DNA of 64,000 bases from DASVVT01 sp036386415. Lineage in GTDB: Bacteria > Acidobacteriota > Blastocatellia > Pyrinomonadales > Pyrinomonadaceae. A program made the translations under genes and the position numbers. Shown in pieces: positions 1 to 7,390 of the stretch. Positions within the stretch are counted from its first letter, which is position 1; each line of letters begins with the position of its first letter. Below the pieces are notes generated by a model. It worked only from the letters and a program-made list of their open reading frames with translations, did not search any database and had not been told where the DNA came from. The DNA lies in NCBI GenBank assembly GCA_036386415.1, contig DASVVT010000026.1, forward strand, positions 19,324-83,323, given 5' to 3'.

Positions 1-2
1 CT

Positions 3-905
3 TTGGGCGCGGGCGAGGCTTTGGTGCGCGTGACGCTCTCTGGAATTTGTAATACGGATGTGGAGATTGTGCGCGGGTATGCCGGTTTCCAGGGTACGCT
101 CGGACATGAGTTTGTCGGTCTTGTTGAAAGCGCCCCTGATGCCCCGCACCTCACAGGGCAGCGCGTGGTCGGAGAGATTAATGCAGGGTGTGGGCATTGC
201 GAGCTGTGCGCCTCAGGTGATCCGCGCCACTGCCCTGCGAGAACGGTGCTCGGTATCGTCGGGCGCGACGGCGCGCATGCGGAGTTTTTACGCCTGCCCG
301 TGGTCAATCTACTGCCCGTTCCCGATGAAGTGCCGGATGAACGCGCAGTCTTCTGCGAGCCGTTAGCCGCCGCGCATGGCATCATGGAGCGCGTGGCCGT
401 GACCGCAGGAGCACGCGTCGCCGTCATCGGCGATGGCAAACTGGGACTGCTGTGTGCGCAGGTGCTGGCGCTCGCAGGCGCGCATGTGCTGCTCATCGGC
501 AAGCATCCGGGCAAGATGGAGATCGCGGCGCGGCGCGGAGTTGAGACCGTGACGGTTGAAGAGGCGCGCGGGCTGCGTGCGCGCTCGATGGACGTGGTCG
601 TCGAAGCATCCGGGGCAAGCGGAGGCTTTCAGCTTGCGCTCGGCATCTTACGCCCGCGCGGCGTGCTCGTCCTGAAGTCCACTTTTCATGGCGCAGCCCA
701 GTGGGACGCGGCGCGCATCGTCGTCGATGAGATCAGCGTCGTCGGCTCGCGCTGCGGTCGCTTTGCGCCTGCGCTCGACATCCTTAAGAACGGCGCGGTC
801 GATGTGGCGAGTCTTATCAGCGAAGAATACGCCCTCTCCGACGGCACACGCGCTATGCACCGCGCGACCGAAAGGGGCGTCCTGAAAGTCCTGCTCAGAC
901 CATGA
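3..905 (+). CDS. Zinc-dependent medium-chain alcohol dehydrogenase (5' partial)
   Basis: The gene runs off the left edge of the window; the TTG at position 3 is only the first possible codon. The protein is an MDR-superfamily NAD(P)-dependent oxidoreductase. Visible are the catalytic-zinc Cys in GICNTD, the GHEFVG segment, the four-cysteine structural zinc lobe (CGHCELCASGDPRHC) and a Rossmann glycine motif (VIGDGKLGLLCAQ). The remainder (300 residues) is a little shorter than the usual ~340, so few N-terminal residues are missing. The exact substrate (alcohol, sugar or polyol) cannot be told. It ends at TGA 903-905 and is followed by a 560-bp gene-free stretch. Confidence 0.85.
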   Translation: MGAGEALVRVTLSGICNTDVEIVRGYAGFQGTLGHEFVGLVESAPDAPHLTGQRVVGEINAGCGHCELCASGDPRHCPARTVLGIVGRDGAHAEFLRLPVVNLLPVPDEVPDERAVFCEPLAAAHGIMERVAVTAGARVAVIGDGKLGLLCAQVLALAGAHVLLIGKHPGKMEIAARRGVETVTVEEARGLRARSMDVVVEASGASGGFQLALGILRPRGVLVLKSTFHGAAQWDAARIVVDEISVVGSRCGRFAPALDILKNGAVDVASLISEEYALSDGTRAMHRATERGVLKVLLRP

Positions 906-1002
906 AGAAGTGGTCGCACGCAATGGCAAATTGCGATAATACAGTAGTTATCTTGACTAATTCAGGAGCAATCCAATCTCAGATCAGCGCAATCTTGGAT
1001 TA

Positions 1003-1148
1003 GATCAGCGCAAGCCAAGTTTGGATTGAGTAAGTCAAGCTTGGATCAGAGCAAGCCAAGCTTAGATCAGAGTAAGTGAAACTTGGATTGGAGTAAGTGA
1101 AGCTTGAATTGGAGCAAGTGAAGCTTGGTTGAGGCCAAATGAAGCTGC
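1003..1148. repeat. Degenerate 20-21 bp tandem repeat, about seven units
   Basis: Units begin at 1003, 1024, 1044, 1065, 1086, 1107 and 1128 and follow the pattern GATCAGAGCAAGCCAAGCTTG, with transitions concentrated at a few positions. All but the second unit (20 bp) are 21 bp. A shortened related piece lies at 982-997. The array sits between the partial dehydrogenase and the HtrA gene. Frames through it show stops and no recognisable peptide, so it is treated as non-coding. Confidence 0.7.
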
Positions 1149-1207
1149 GACCAGATTGCCAAACAAAATACTGGCTACCGGCTGGTAGTGTCCTACTTTG
1201 ATTAATG

Positions 1208-1304
1208 CTCTGTGCATCCTCTGCGTTCTCTGTGTCTCTGTGGTGAATCTTGTTTGAAGAGACTCACCACCGCAGACACAGAGAACACGGAGATTACACA
1301 GAGA
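1208..1304. repeat. Dispersed inverted repeat, 'CTCTGTG' family
   Basis: The left arm (words such as CTCTGCGTTCTCTGTG and CTCTGTGGTGA) pairs with the right arm (TCACCACCGCAGACACAGAG) to form a long hairpin. A related half-arm lies at about 22890-22936. It sits between the 21-bp array and the HtrA gene. It is one of several families in this window sharing a word-array, spacer, inverted-arm design. The open frame 1212-1430 crossing it is judged spurious. Confidence 0.6.
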
Positions 1305-1472
1305 AAAGCTGAAACTAGGACACTACTTACCGGCTACTTCCTTTGCGGCTCGTCGCTTGTTTCGTTATACTTGAGTTCTTCTCTCTGGTGCTTTGGCTCC
1401 CTTGGCACGGCGGTTAGGCGGCATTTGTAAAAGTGCCGTACGTCTTCAGGTTTTTATCGAAGGTGGTGTGTT

Positions 1473-3044
1473 ATGTTAGAGCTTCTTCCTAAGGATCAAA
1501 TGACGGGCGCGGAGCGCTTGATGTTGCGCAAGCTTCGCGTCTGGATCGTCGCCCTGGCTGTCACATGTGTCGTCGCCGGGATGGGCATCGGGGCGCTTCT
1601 GGCGGGACGCAACGCCGTGGCGCAGAACGAATCGCAGATTGCGCGCGCGCCTGAAGCTTTGTCGGCTTCCTTCGCCGAGATCGCTAAGCGCGTCGAACCG
1701 GCGGTCGTCAACATCGACACGAAGACGGCGACGCCTGAAGTGGCAGACCGCGACGGCGACGACAAGGACGAAGACTCATCCAACCCGCTGCTGGACCTGT
1801 TCCGTAAGCAGGCGCGCCGCCCGTCGAAGGGCGTGGGCAGCGGTTTCATCGTCGATCCCAAAGGCTACATCCTGACCAACCAGCACGTCGTACAGGGTGC
1901 GACGCGCATCGTCATCCGCCTGCAATCGGGCGAAGAGTTTCTAGGCCGCATCGTCGGCGTCGATGAAGAGACGGACGTGGCGGTCGTCAAGGTTGATGCC
2001 GGGCGCGATCTTCCCACCGTTAAGCTGGGCGACTCGGACGGCGCACAGGTGGGCGACTGGGTGCTTGCCATCGGCTCGCCCTTCGGTCTGGATCAGACGG
2101 TGACGGCTGGCATCATCTCGACCAAGGAGCGGCAGACGCCTTACTTCTCCAGCTTCCAGCAGTTTCTTCAGACGGATGCGGCGATCAATCGCGGCAACAG
2201 CGGCGGGCCGCTCGTCAACATGCGCGGCGAGGTCATCGGCATCAACTCGCAGATCGCCACCTCGACCGGAGACTACAACGGCATCGGCTTCGCCCTGCCG
2301 TCGAACGAAGCCCGCTTCGTCTACGGGCAGATCACTTCGGCAGGCCGTGTGCGGCGCGGCTACCTCGGCATCAATCTTGATTCGGTGAAGGCCGAATTCG
2401 CACGCGTCTACAATCTGCCCGAAGCCAAGGGGGTAATCGTCACGGACGTGCGCGAGCCGCAAGGCCCGGCGGGCAAGGCCGGTATCCAGCCGCTCGACAT
2501 CATCATCGAATTCAATAATCAGCCGGTCGCGAACGCTCAGGACCTGATTAACAAGGTGGCCTCGACGCAGGTCGGGCAGACCGTGCCCGTCACCTTCCTG
2601 CGCGATACAAACGGCAAGCTGGAACGTCGCACGGTCAACGTCACCGTCGGCGAGCGACCGGGCTCGCTCGCACCGTCAGACCCATACTCGCCTCCTGCGC
2701 CCAAGGAGAAGGATGGTGCGCCAAGCACCAGTAATCTCAAGCTCGGCATCACGCTCGCGGAGATGACGCCGCAGATTGCCGAGGAGCGAAACCTGAAGGG
2801 CGTGCGCGGCCTGCTCGTCAAGGACGTTGACCCGAACGGCATCGCCGCGGACGCGCGTCCCTATCCGGTCAAAGAAGGCGAGGTCATACTGAGGATCAAT
2901 CGCATGCCCGTCGCCACGCTCGCCGATTTCCAGCGCGTCATCAGCGGGCTCAAGCCGGGCGACGCCATCGTCTTAAACGTCGCCAGCTACAACAAGGAGT
3001 TCGAGCGTATCGTCCAGCGTATCGTCCAGTTCACTTACCAGTAA
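1473..3044 (+). CDS. HtrA/Deg-family serine protease with two PDZ domains
   Basis: A periplasmic envelope-quality-control protease. Residues about 22-45 form a single N-terminal membrane segment or uncleaved signal. The trypsin-like domain carries the triad His138 (TNQHVV), Asp168 (ETDVAVV) and Ser243 (RGNSGGP). PDZ1 spans about 285-395 and PDZ2 about 420-515, giving the DegP/DegQ layout at 523 residues. An acidic linker lies near residues 93-102. The start ATG is preceded by a GGTGG-like ribosome-binding site. It stands alone, with the aldehyde dehydrogenase 64 bp downstream. Confidence 0.95.
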   Translation: MLELLPKDQMTGAERLMLRKLRVWIVALAVTCVVAGMGIGALLAGRNAVAQNESQIARAPEALSASFAEIAKRVEPAVVNIDTKTATPEVADRDGDDKDEDSSNPLLDLFRKQARRPSKGVGSGFIVDPKGYILTNQHVVQGATRIVIRLQSGEEFLGRIVGVDEETDVAVVKVDAGRDLPTVKLGDSDGAQVGDWVLAIGSPFGLDQTVTAGIISTKERQTPYFSSFQQFLQTDAAINRGNSGGPLVNMRGEVIGINSQIATSTGDYNGIGFALPSNEARFVYGQITSAGRVRRGYLGINLDSVKAEFARVYNLPEAKGVIVTDVREPQGPAGKAGIQPLDIIIEFNNQPVANAQDLINKVASTQVGQTVPVTFLRDTNGKLERRTVNVTVGERPGSLAPSDPYSPPAPKEKDGAPSTSNLKLGITLAEMTPQIAEERNLKGVRGLLVKDVDPNGIAADARPYPVKEGEVILRINRMPVATLADFQRVISGLKPGDAIVLNVASYNKEFERIVQRIVQFTYQ

Positions 3045-3108
3045 GCAGTCCGGAGTCTGGAGTCAAAAGAAAGACTGGCTCGCGGACTCTCAGACTCTCA
3101 GACTATTC

Positions 3109-4674
3109 ATGGCACAAGCAAAAAAAGCTCTTAGTAAGAATGGCAGGAACGGTCGGAAGGGTGCGACGCGTGCTGCCGTCAAGACCTATCACAACTACAT
3201 CGGCGGCGAGTGGGTGACTTCTCATTCGGGCGAGACGTTTGAGAACATCAATCCGGCGGACACGCGCGATGTGGTGGGGCGTTTCCCCGTCTCGACGAAA
3301 GAGGACGTGGATCAGGCGGTCGAGGCCGCCGCCGACGCGTTCAATCGCTGGCGGCGCATGCCCGCCCCGCGCCGCGCAGAGATTCTTTTTCGCCTCGGCG
3401 AGCGTTTGATCCGCAACAAAGAGAAGTTCGCGCTAGCGATGACGCGCGAGATGGGCAAGGTCTTGAAGGAGACGGGCGGCGATGTGCAGGAAGCCATCGA
3501 CTGCACCTTCTACACGGCTGGCGAGGGTCGTCGTCTTCACGGGTTCACCACGCCCGCAGAGATGCCAGACAAGTTTGCCATGTGCGTGCGCCAGCCCGTC
3601 GGCCTCTGTGGACTCATCACGCCCTGGAATTTCCCGATGGCGATTCCCTCCTGGAAGCTCATCCCGGCGCTGGTGTGCGGCAACACGGTCGTGATCAAGC
3701 CCGCAGAAGACACGCCGCTCTCGACCGTCAATCTCGTCAAGGCGTGCGAAGAGGCTGGCGTCCCGGCGGGCGTCGTCAACCTCGTCACGGGATTTGGTGA
3801 GACGGCTGGCGCGGCCATCACAAATAATCCACAGCTTCGCCTCATCTCCTTTACGGGCTCGACCGAGACGGGACGCATCGTCGCCTCTTCCTGCGCCGAG
3901 CGTAACGCCATTTGCTCGCTGGAGATGGGCGGCAAGAACGTCATCATCATCCTGGATGACGCAGACCTTGACCTCGCGGTCGAAGGCGCTGTCTGGGGCG
4001 CGTTCGGAACCTCTGGTCAACGCTGCACGGCCTCCTCGCGCCTCGTCGTGCACAAGAAGGTCTACAAGCAGTTTACGAAGAAGCTCATTGAGCGCGCCGA
4101 AGGTTTGCGCATCGGAGATGGCGCAGACCCGAAGACGGACATGGGGCCGGTCATCAACGCAGATGCCGTGCACAAGATCATGGGCTACATAGAGATCGGC
4201 CAGCGCGAAGACGGAGCACGGCTGGCAAGCGGCGGGCGTCGATTAGAGAAGGGCGAATACGCTCACGGTTATTTCATAGAGCCGACCATCTTCACAGATG
4301 TCGCACCCGACATGCGCATCGCGCAGGAGGAGATTTTCGGCCCCGTCACGACTGTCATCCCGACCGATTCGCTCTCTAGCGCCATAGACATCGCCAACGG
4401 TGTCCGTTACGGATTGTCCGCAGCCATCTACACGCAAGATGTCAATCGCGCCTTCCATGCCATGAACGAGATGTATACGGGCATCTTCTACGTCAACTCT
4501 TCGACCATCGGCGCGGAAGTCCATCTGCCCTTCGGCGGCACGAAAGCGACGGGCAACGGCCACCGCGAAGCGGGCACGCAGGTGCTGGATATTTTCACCG
4601 AATGGAAGTCCGTCTACGTCGATTACAGCGGCAAGCTCCAACGCGCGCAGATTGATGAGATTGAGCCGCAGTAA
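3109..4674 (+). CDS. Aldehyde dehydrogenase (NAD(P)-dependent)
   Basis: An ALDH-superfamily enzyme of 521 residues that oxidises an aldehyde to a carboxylate. Visible are the oxyanion Asn174 in PWNF, the cofactor Lys197, the Rossmann motif FTGSTETG near 248-255, the general base Glu272 in LEMGGKN and the nucleophile Cys306 in GQRCTA. The N-terminal ~25 residues are Lys/Arg-rich and outside the core fold. It most resembles semialdehyde dehydrogenases (2,5-dioxovalerate or succinate-semialdehyde type), but the substrate is not decided by sequence alone. It lies upstream of, and co-directional with, alanine dehydrogenase, which may indicate amino-acid catabolism. Confidence 0.9.
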   Translation: MAQAKKALSKNGRNGRKGATRAAVKTYHNYIGGEWVTSHSGETFENINPADTRDVVGRFPVSTKEDVDQAVEAAADAFNRWRRMPAPRRAEILFRLGERLIRNKEKFALAMTREMGKVLKETGGDVQEAIDCTFYTAGEGRRLHGFTTPAEMPDKFAMCVRQPVGLCGLITPWNFPMAIPSWKLIPALVCGNTVVIKPAEDTPLSTVNLVKACEEAGVPAGVVNLVTGFGETAGAAITNNPQLRLISFTGSTETGRIVASSCAERNAICSLEMGGKNVIIILDDADLDLAVEGAVWGAFGTSGQRCTASSRLVVHKKVYKQFTKKLIERAEGLRIGDGADPKTDMGPVINADAVHKIMGYIEIGQREDGARLASGGRRLEKGEYAHGYFIEPTIFTDVAPDMRIAQEEIFGPVTTVIPTDSLSSAIDIANGVRYGLSAAIYTQDVNRAFHAMNEMYTGIFYVNSSTIGAEVHLPFGGTKATGNGHREAGTQVLDIFTEWKSVYVDYSGKLQRAQIDEIEPQ

Positions 4675-4680
4675 GACAAG

Positions 4681-5119
4681 CAGATGTCAGATGCTGGATG
4701 CTAGATGTTAGTAAAAAGCAGATGGAATCGAGCGGAACAATAAAAAGCCATCGCGATCTGATTGTTTGGCAGAGGGCGATGGAACTAACGGTCGCAGTTT
4801 ATCACGCCAGCAAAAGTTTCCCGAAAGATGAAACTTATGGCCTGACCAGTCAATTACGGCGAGCATCAGTATCAATCCCGGCGAACATAGCAGAAGGCCA
4901 AGGCCGGAGGCTGGTGAAAGAGTTTCAGCAGTTTTTAGCACATGCAAGAGGATCGCTGCTGGAAGTAGACACACACATGGAACTAGCTTTGCGTCTTGGA
5001 TACATTGATAAGCAGCAACATGCTGCTATACATGAAAAGATTGATGAGGTCGGGCGCTTGCTTAATGGCCTTCTCCGTTCATTAAGTTCTAACATCTAGC
5101 ATCTAACATCTAACATCTG
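4681..5119. mobile_element. Four-helix-bundle gene bounded by 31-bp inverted repeats
   Basis: The left arm (4681-4711) and the reverse complement of the right arm (5089-5119) match at 28 of 31 positions by eye. Each arm is made of the 7-bp word AGATGYT. The first possible ATG (4698) lies within the left arm and the TAG stop (5097-5099) lies inside the right arm. The unit therefore looks like one of the window's dispersed repeats with a gene as its loop. Mobility is inferred from this design; no target-site duplication was established. Confidence 0.5.
4722..5099 (+). CDS. Four-helix bundle protein (S23 / 23S-IVS protein family)
   Basis: A small protein of the family found in 23S rRNA intervening sequences and related to the Avd accessory proteins of diversity-generating retroelements. 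The family signature is visible: HRDLIVWQRAMEL, then LTSQLRRASVSIPANIAEGQGR, then EFQQFLAHARGSLLEV. The molecular function is not established for most members. An in-frame ATG at 4698 would add eight residues encoded by the repeat arm, so the ATG at 4722 is preferred. The gene fills the space between two inverted-repeat arms, and its stop codon belongs to the right arm. Confidence 0.85.
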   Translation: MESSGTIKSHRDLIVWQRAMELTVAVYHASKSFPKDETYGLTSQLRRASVSIPANIAEGQGRRLVKEFQQFLAHARGSLLEVDTHMELALRLGYIDKQQHAAIHEKIDEVGRLLNGLLRSLSSNI

Positions 5120-5129
5120 GAGCGAAGCG

Positions 5130-6272
5130 ATGATTGTCGGACTGCCGAAAGAGATCAAGGATAACGAGTATCGTGTAGGGCTGACGCCCGCCGGCGTTCG
5201 TGCGCTGACGGACGCGGGTCACAGGGTTGTGGTCGAGCGCAGCGCGGGCGAAGGTTCAGGCTTCGCGGATGATCTTTACGAGCGTGCGGGCGCAACCCTG
5301 CTCGGTTCTGCGGACGAGGTTTGGGCGCAGGGCGAGATGATCGTCAAAGTGAAAGAGCCGATTGCGCCGGAATACCCGCGCATGCGCGAAGGCCAGTTGC
5401 TCTTCACTTACCTGCATCTTGCGCCTGACAAAGAACTGACCAGAGAACTGCTGGAACGCAAAGTCACAGGGATAGCTTACGAAACGATTACTGACAAACG
5501 CGGCACGCTGCCGCTTCTGACGCCGATGTCTGAAGTGGCCGGGCGCATGGCGGTTCAGGTCGGCGCGCACTACCTTGAGAAGATGAGCGGAGGTCGCGGC
5601 ATCCTTCTGGGCGGCGTGCCGGGTGTTCCGGCGGCGCAGGTCGTCATTATCGGTGGCGGGGTGGTCGGCACGAATGCCGCCAAGATCGCCGTCGGCATGG
5701 GCGCACACGTGACGATCATCGACAATAACCTTGATCGCCTGCGCGAGCTGGACGACATCTTTCTCTCTAAAATCTCGACGCTCGCCTCCTCTGCTTACAT
5801 GATACACGACGCGATCTCGCAGGCCGACCTGATTATCGGCGCGGTACTCGTTCCGGGCGCGGCGGCTCCACGCCTCGTCACGCGCAACATGCTCAAAGAT
5901 GTGCCGAACGGCGCGGTCATCGTCGATGTCGCGGTGGATCAGGGCGGCTGCATCGAGACGACGCACCCGACGACCCACTCGAACCCGACCTACTACGTAG
6001 AGGGCGTGCTACACTACTGCGTCGCCAACATGCCCGGCGCAGTGCCGCGCACCTCCACCTTCGCCTTAACCAATGCGACGCTGCCTTACGCCTTGAAACT
6101 AGCCAACAAGGGTTTCATGGAGGCCATTACAAGTGACCCCGGCCTTAAGGCAGGAGTCAACACCTACGCCGGACACGTTACCTACGAAGCGGTCGCGCGC
6201 GACCAGGGGCTTGAATATACGTCCTTAGATGCGATGCTCGGCAGTACAACGGTCGGAGCGAAGACGGCGTAA
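5130..6272 (+). CDS. ald: Alanine dehydrogenase
   Basis: Catalyses the reversible NAD-linked oxidative deamination of L-alanine to pyruvate and ammonia. The canonical start MIVGLPKEIKDNEYRVGLTP is present with the substrate-binding Arg15, Lys75 (VKVKEP) and His96 (TYLHLA). The nucleotide-binding motif IGGGVVGTNAA lies near residue 175. At 380 residues it matches the usual ~370. The ATG follows the right arm of the four-helix-bundle element by ten bases, with GGAGCGAAGCG as the ribosome-binding region. The gene ends three bases before a CAGTAG-family repeat. Confidence 0.95.
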   Translation: MIVGLPKEIKDNEYRVGLTPAGVRALTDAGHRVVVERSAGEGSGFADDLYERAGATLLGSADEVWAQGEMIVKVKEPIAPEYPRMREGQLLFTYLHLAPDKELTRELLERKVTGIAYETITDKRGTLPLLTPMSEVAGRMAVQVGAHYLEKMSGGRGILLGGVPGVPAAQVVIIGGGVVGTNAAKIAVGMGAHVTIIDNNLDRLRELDDIFLSKISTLASSAYMIHDAISQADLIIGAVLVPGAAAPRLVTRNMLKDVPNGAVIVDVAVDQGGCIETTHPTTHSNPTYYVEGVLHYCVANMPGAVPRTSTFALTNATLPYALKLANKGFMEAITSDPGLKAGVNTYAGHVTYEAVARDQGLEYTSLDAMLGSTTVGAKTA

Positions 6273-6274
6273 GG

Positions 6275-6398
6275 CAGTAGACAGGAGACAGTAGTCAGTA
6301 GTCAGTAGAAGGAAAACTGAAAGAGGGCAGCGAGTTGATTATGACTCGTTGCCCTCTTTCTTTTCTACTGGCTACTGTCTACTGACTACTGTCTACTT
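6275..6398. repeat. Dispersed inverted repeat, 'CAGTAGW' family copy 1
   Basis: The left arm is a run of 7-bp words CAGTAGA/CAGTAGT and the right arm is its complement (CTACTGACTACTGTCTAC). It lies between the convergent alanine dehydrogenase and response regulator genes. The spacer holds an independent terminator-like hairpin. Four further copies occur at 16545, 30686, 35358 and 36463. Confidence 0.75.
6319..6360. terminator. Bidirectional terminator-like hairpin
   Basis: A 17-bp stem (GAAAGAGGGCAGCGAGT pairing with ACTCGTTGCCCTCTTTC, one G-T pair) encloses an 8-base loop and is followed by TTTTCT on the plus strand. It lies between two converging genes, inside a CAGTAG repeat. Confidence 0.6.
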
Positions 6399-6402
6399 CT
6401 TT

Positions 6403-6855
6403 TCATGCTGCTGTGAGCATCAGTCTCGCCAGGCAGCCCGTCAGTTCTTCTGGACGCACCGGCTTGGCGAGATAGACATCGGCGCGGTCTTCTTCGCTAT
6501 GCGAAGAGTCTGCGCGATCCAACCCGCTCAGCAAGACGACGGGCAGACGGGAGAACTTTGGATGGCGTCGGAGAAACCGGCACAGCTCATAGCCGTTTAA
6601 GTGCGGCATGATGGCGTCGGTGACGACGGCATCAATGGGTGAAGCGAGCGCCGCTTTCATCGCTTCCAATCCATCTGCGGCGGCGATCACTGTGTATCCG
6701 GCGCGCTGCAAGATGACTTCCAGGTAGCGGCGTATGGAACGGTCGTCCTCGACGAGCAAGATCGTACCGCGCGGGGTGCGCTTCTCAAAGATGGGGTCGG
6801 TCGCGGGCATATAAGTAGCGGAAGAAGAAGGGGTTTTATCGGGTGTGCGCATCAT
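6403..6855 (-). CDS. Single-domain response regulator (receiver protein)
   Basis: A CheY-like receiver of 150 residues without an output domain. The phosphorylatable Asp80 lies in VVTDAIMP, the acidic pair in VEDD and the conserved Lys131 in YLAKPVRP. A ~28-residue N-terminal tail precedes the fold. The ATG at 6855 is chosen because GAGGT lies upstream of it; an upstream start at 6936 would add 27 residues with no similarity. No kinase gene is adjacent, so it probably serves a phosphorelay encoded elsewhere. Confidence 0.85.
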   Translation of the reverse strand: MMRTPDKTPSSSATYMPATDPIFEKRTPRGTILLVEDDRSIRRYLEVILQRAGYTVIAAADGLEAMKAALASPIDAVVTDAIMPHLNGYELCRFLRRHPKFSRLPVVLLSGLDRADSSHSEEDRADVYLAKPVRPEELTGCLARLMLTAA

Positions 6856-7390
6856 CGAATAATCTGACCTCGCTCGTTCCAGCGGCCTTCCAACGGATGA
6901 AGGCCACCCGTGGGATTGGCAAGCCGCGTGCCCCACTTGTCCGACTCCCCTTTCAAACGGTCTTCAGGAGCCTGCGAAGCCCGCTCACTGGCCGCTCATA
7001 CCAGGGCTGCAACTAGATCATGCATAAGGCTTTGATCGTGCCAGGGAGAGCCGCTCAGACCGAGAATTCAGTAGCTTTGCGGTGCGTCGAGAGGTCAAAA
7101 TCCTCTGTGCCAGATCGTCATTGACCTGTCAATGTGAAAGACTGGCCGGTCATTATGCCAGGTCATAAAGCTTCACCGTGGCAAAACGGAATGACCGTCT
7201 TGAAAGCAGAGGCAAAGAGGAGCCTTCCGCTATCAGCTCTAGCTGAGAATATTTCTCCCGAACAGGAACGGATGGTCTGTGCGGCGCGTGAGGGAAACAG
7301 GCGCGGGACACGCCTTTGCGCTCGCGAAAGTGATCGAGGGCAAAGGCGTGCTCCGTATCTCTTTTAACTGTGCTCACTACGAACGGGATT
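6856..7390. other. Gene-free intergenic stretch
   Basis: About 530 bp between the response regulator start and the stop of the P-domain protein. The short frames here (for example 7134-7367) have no recognisable family or convincing ribosome-binding site. No repeat arm of the window's families and no tRNA was recognised. Confidence 0.4.

Noticed and set aside
1212..1430. 72-codon open frame
   Set aside because: It runs through an inverted repeat (CTCTGTG family) and its peptide is cysteine/leucine-rich noise with no family.
7088..7110. Possible tRNA T-arm (GAGGTCAAAATCCTC)
   Set aside because: The loop lacks the TTC start, and no matching acceptor stem, D-arm or anticodon arm could be drawn in the flanking bases.
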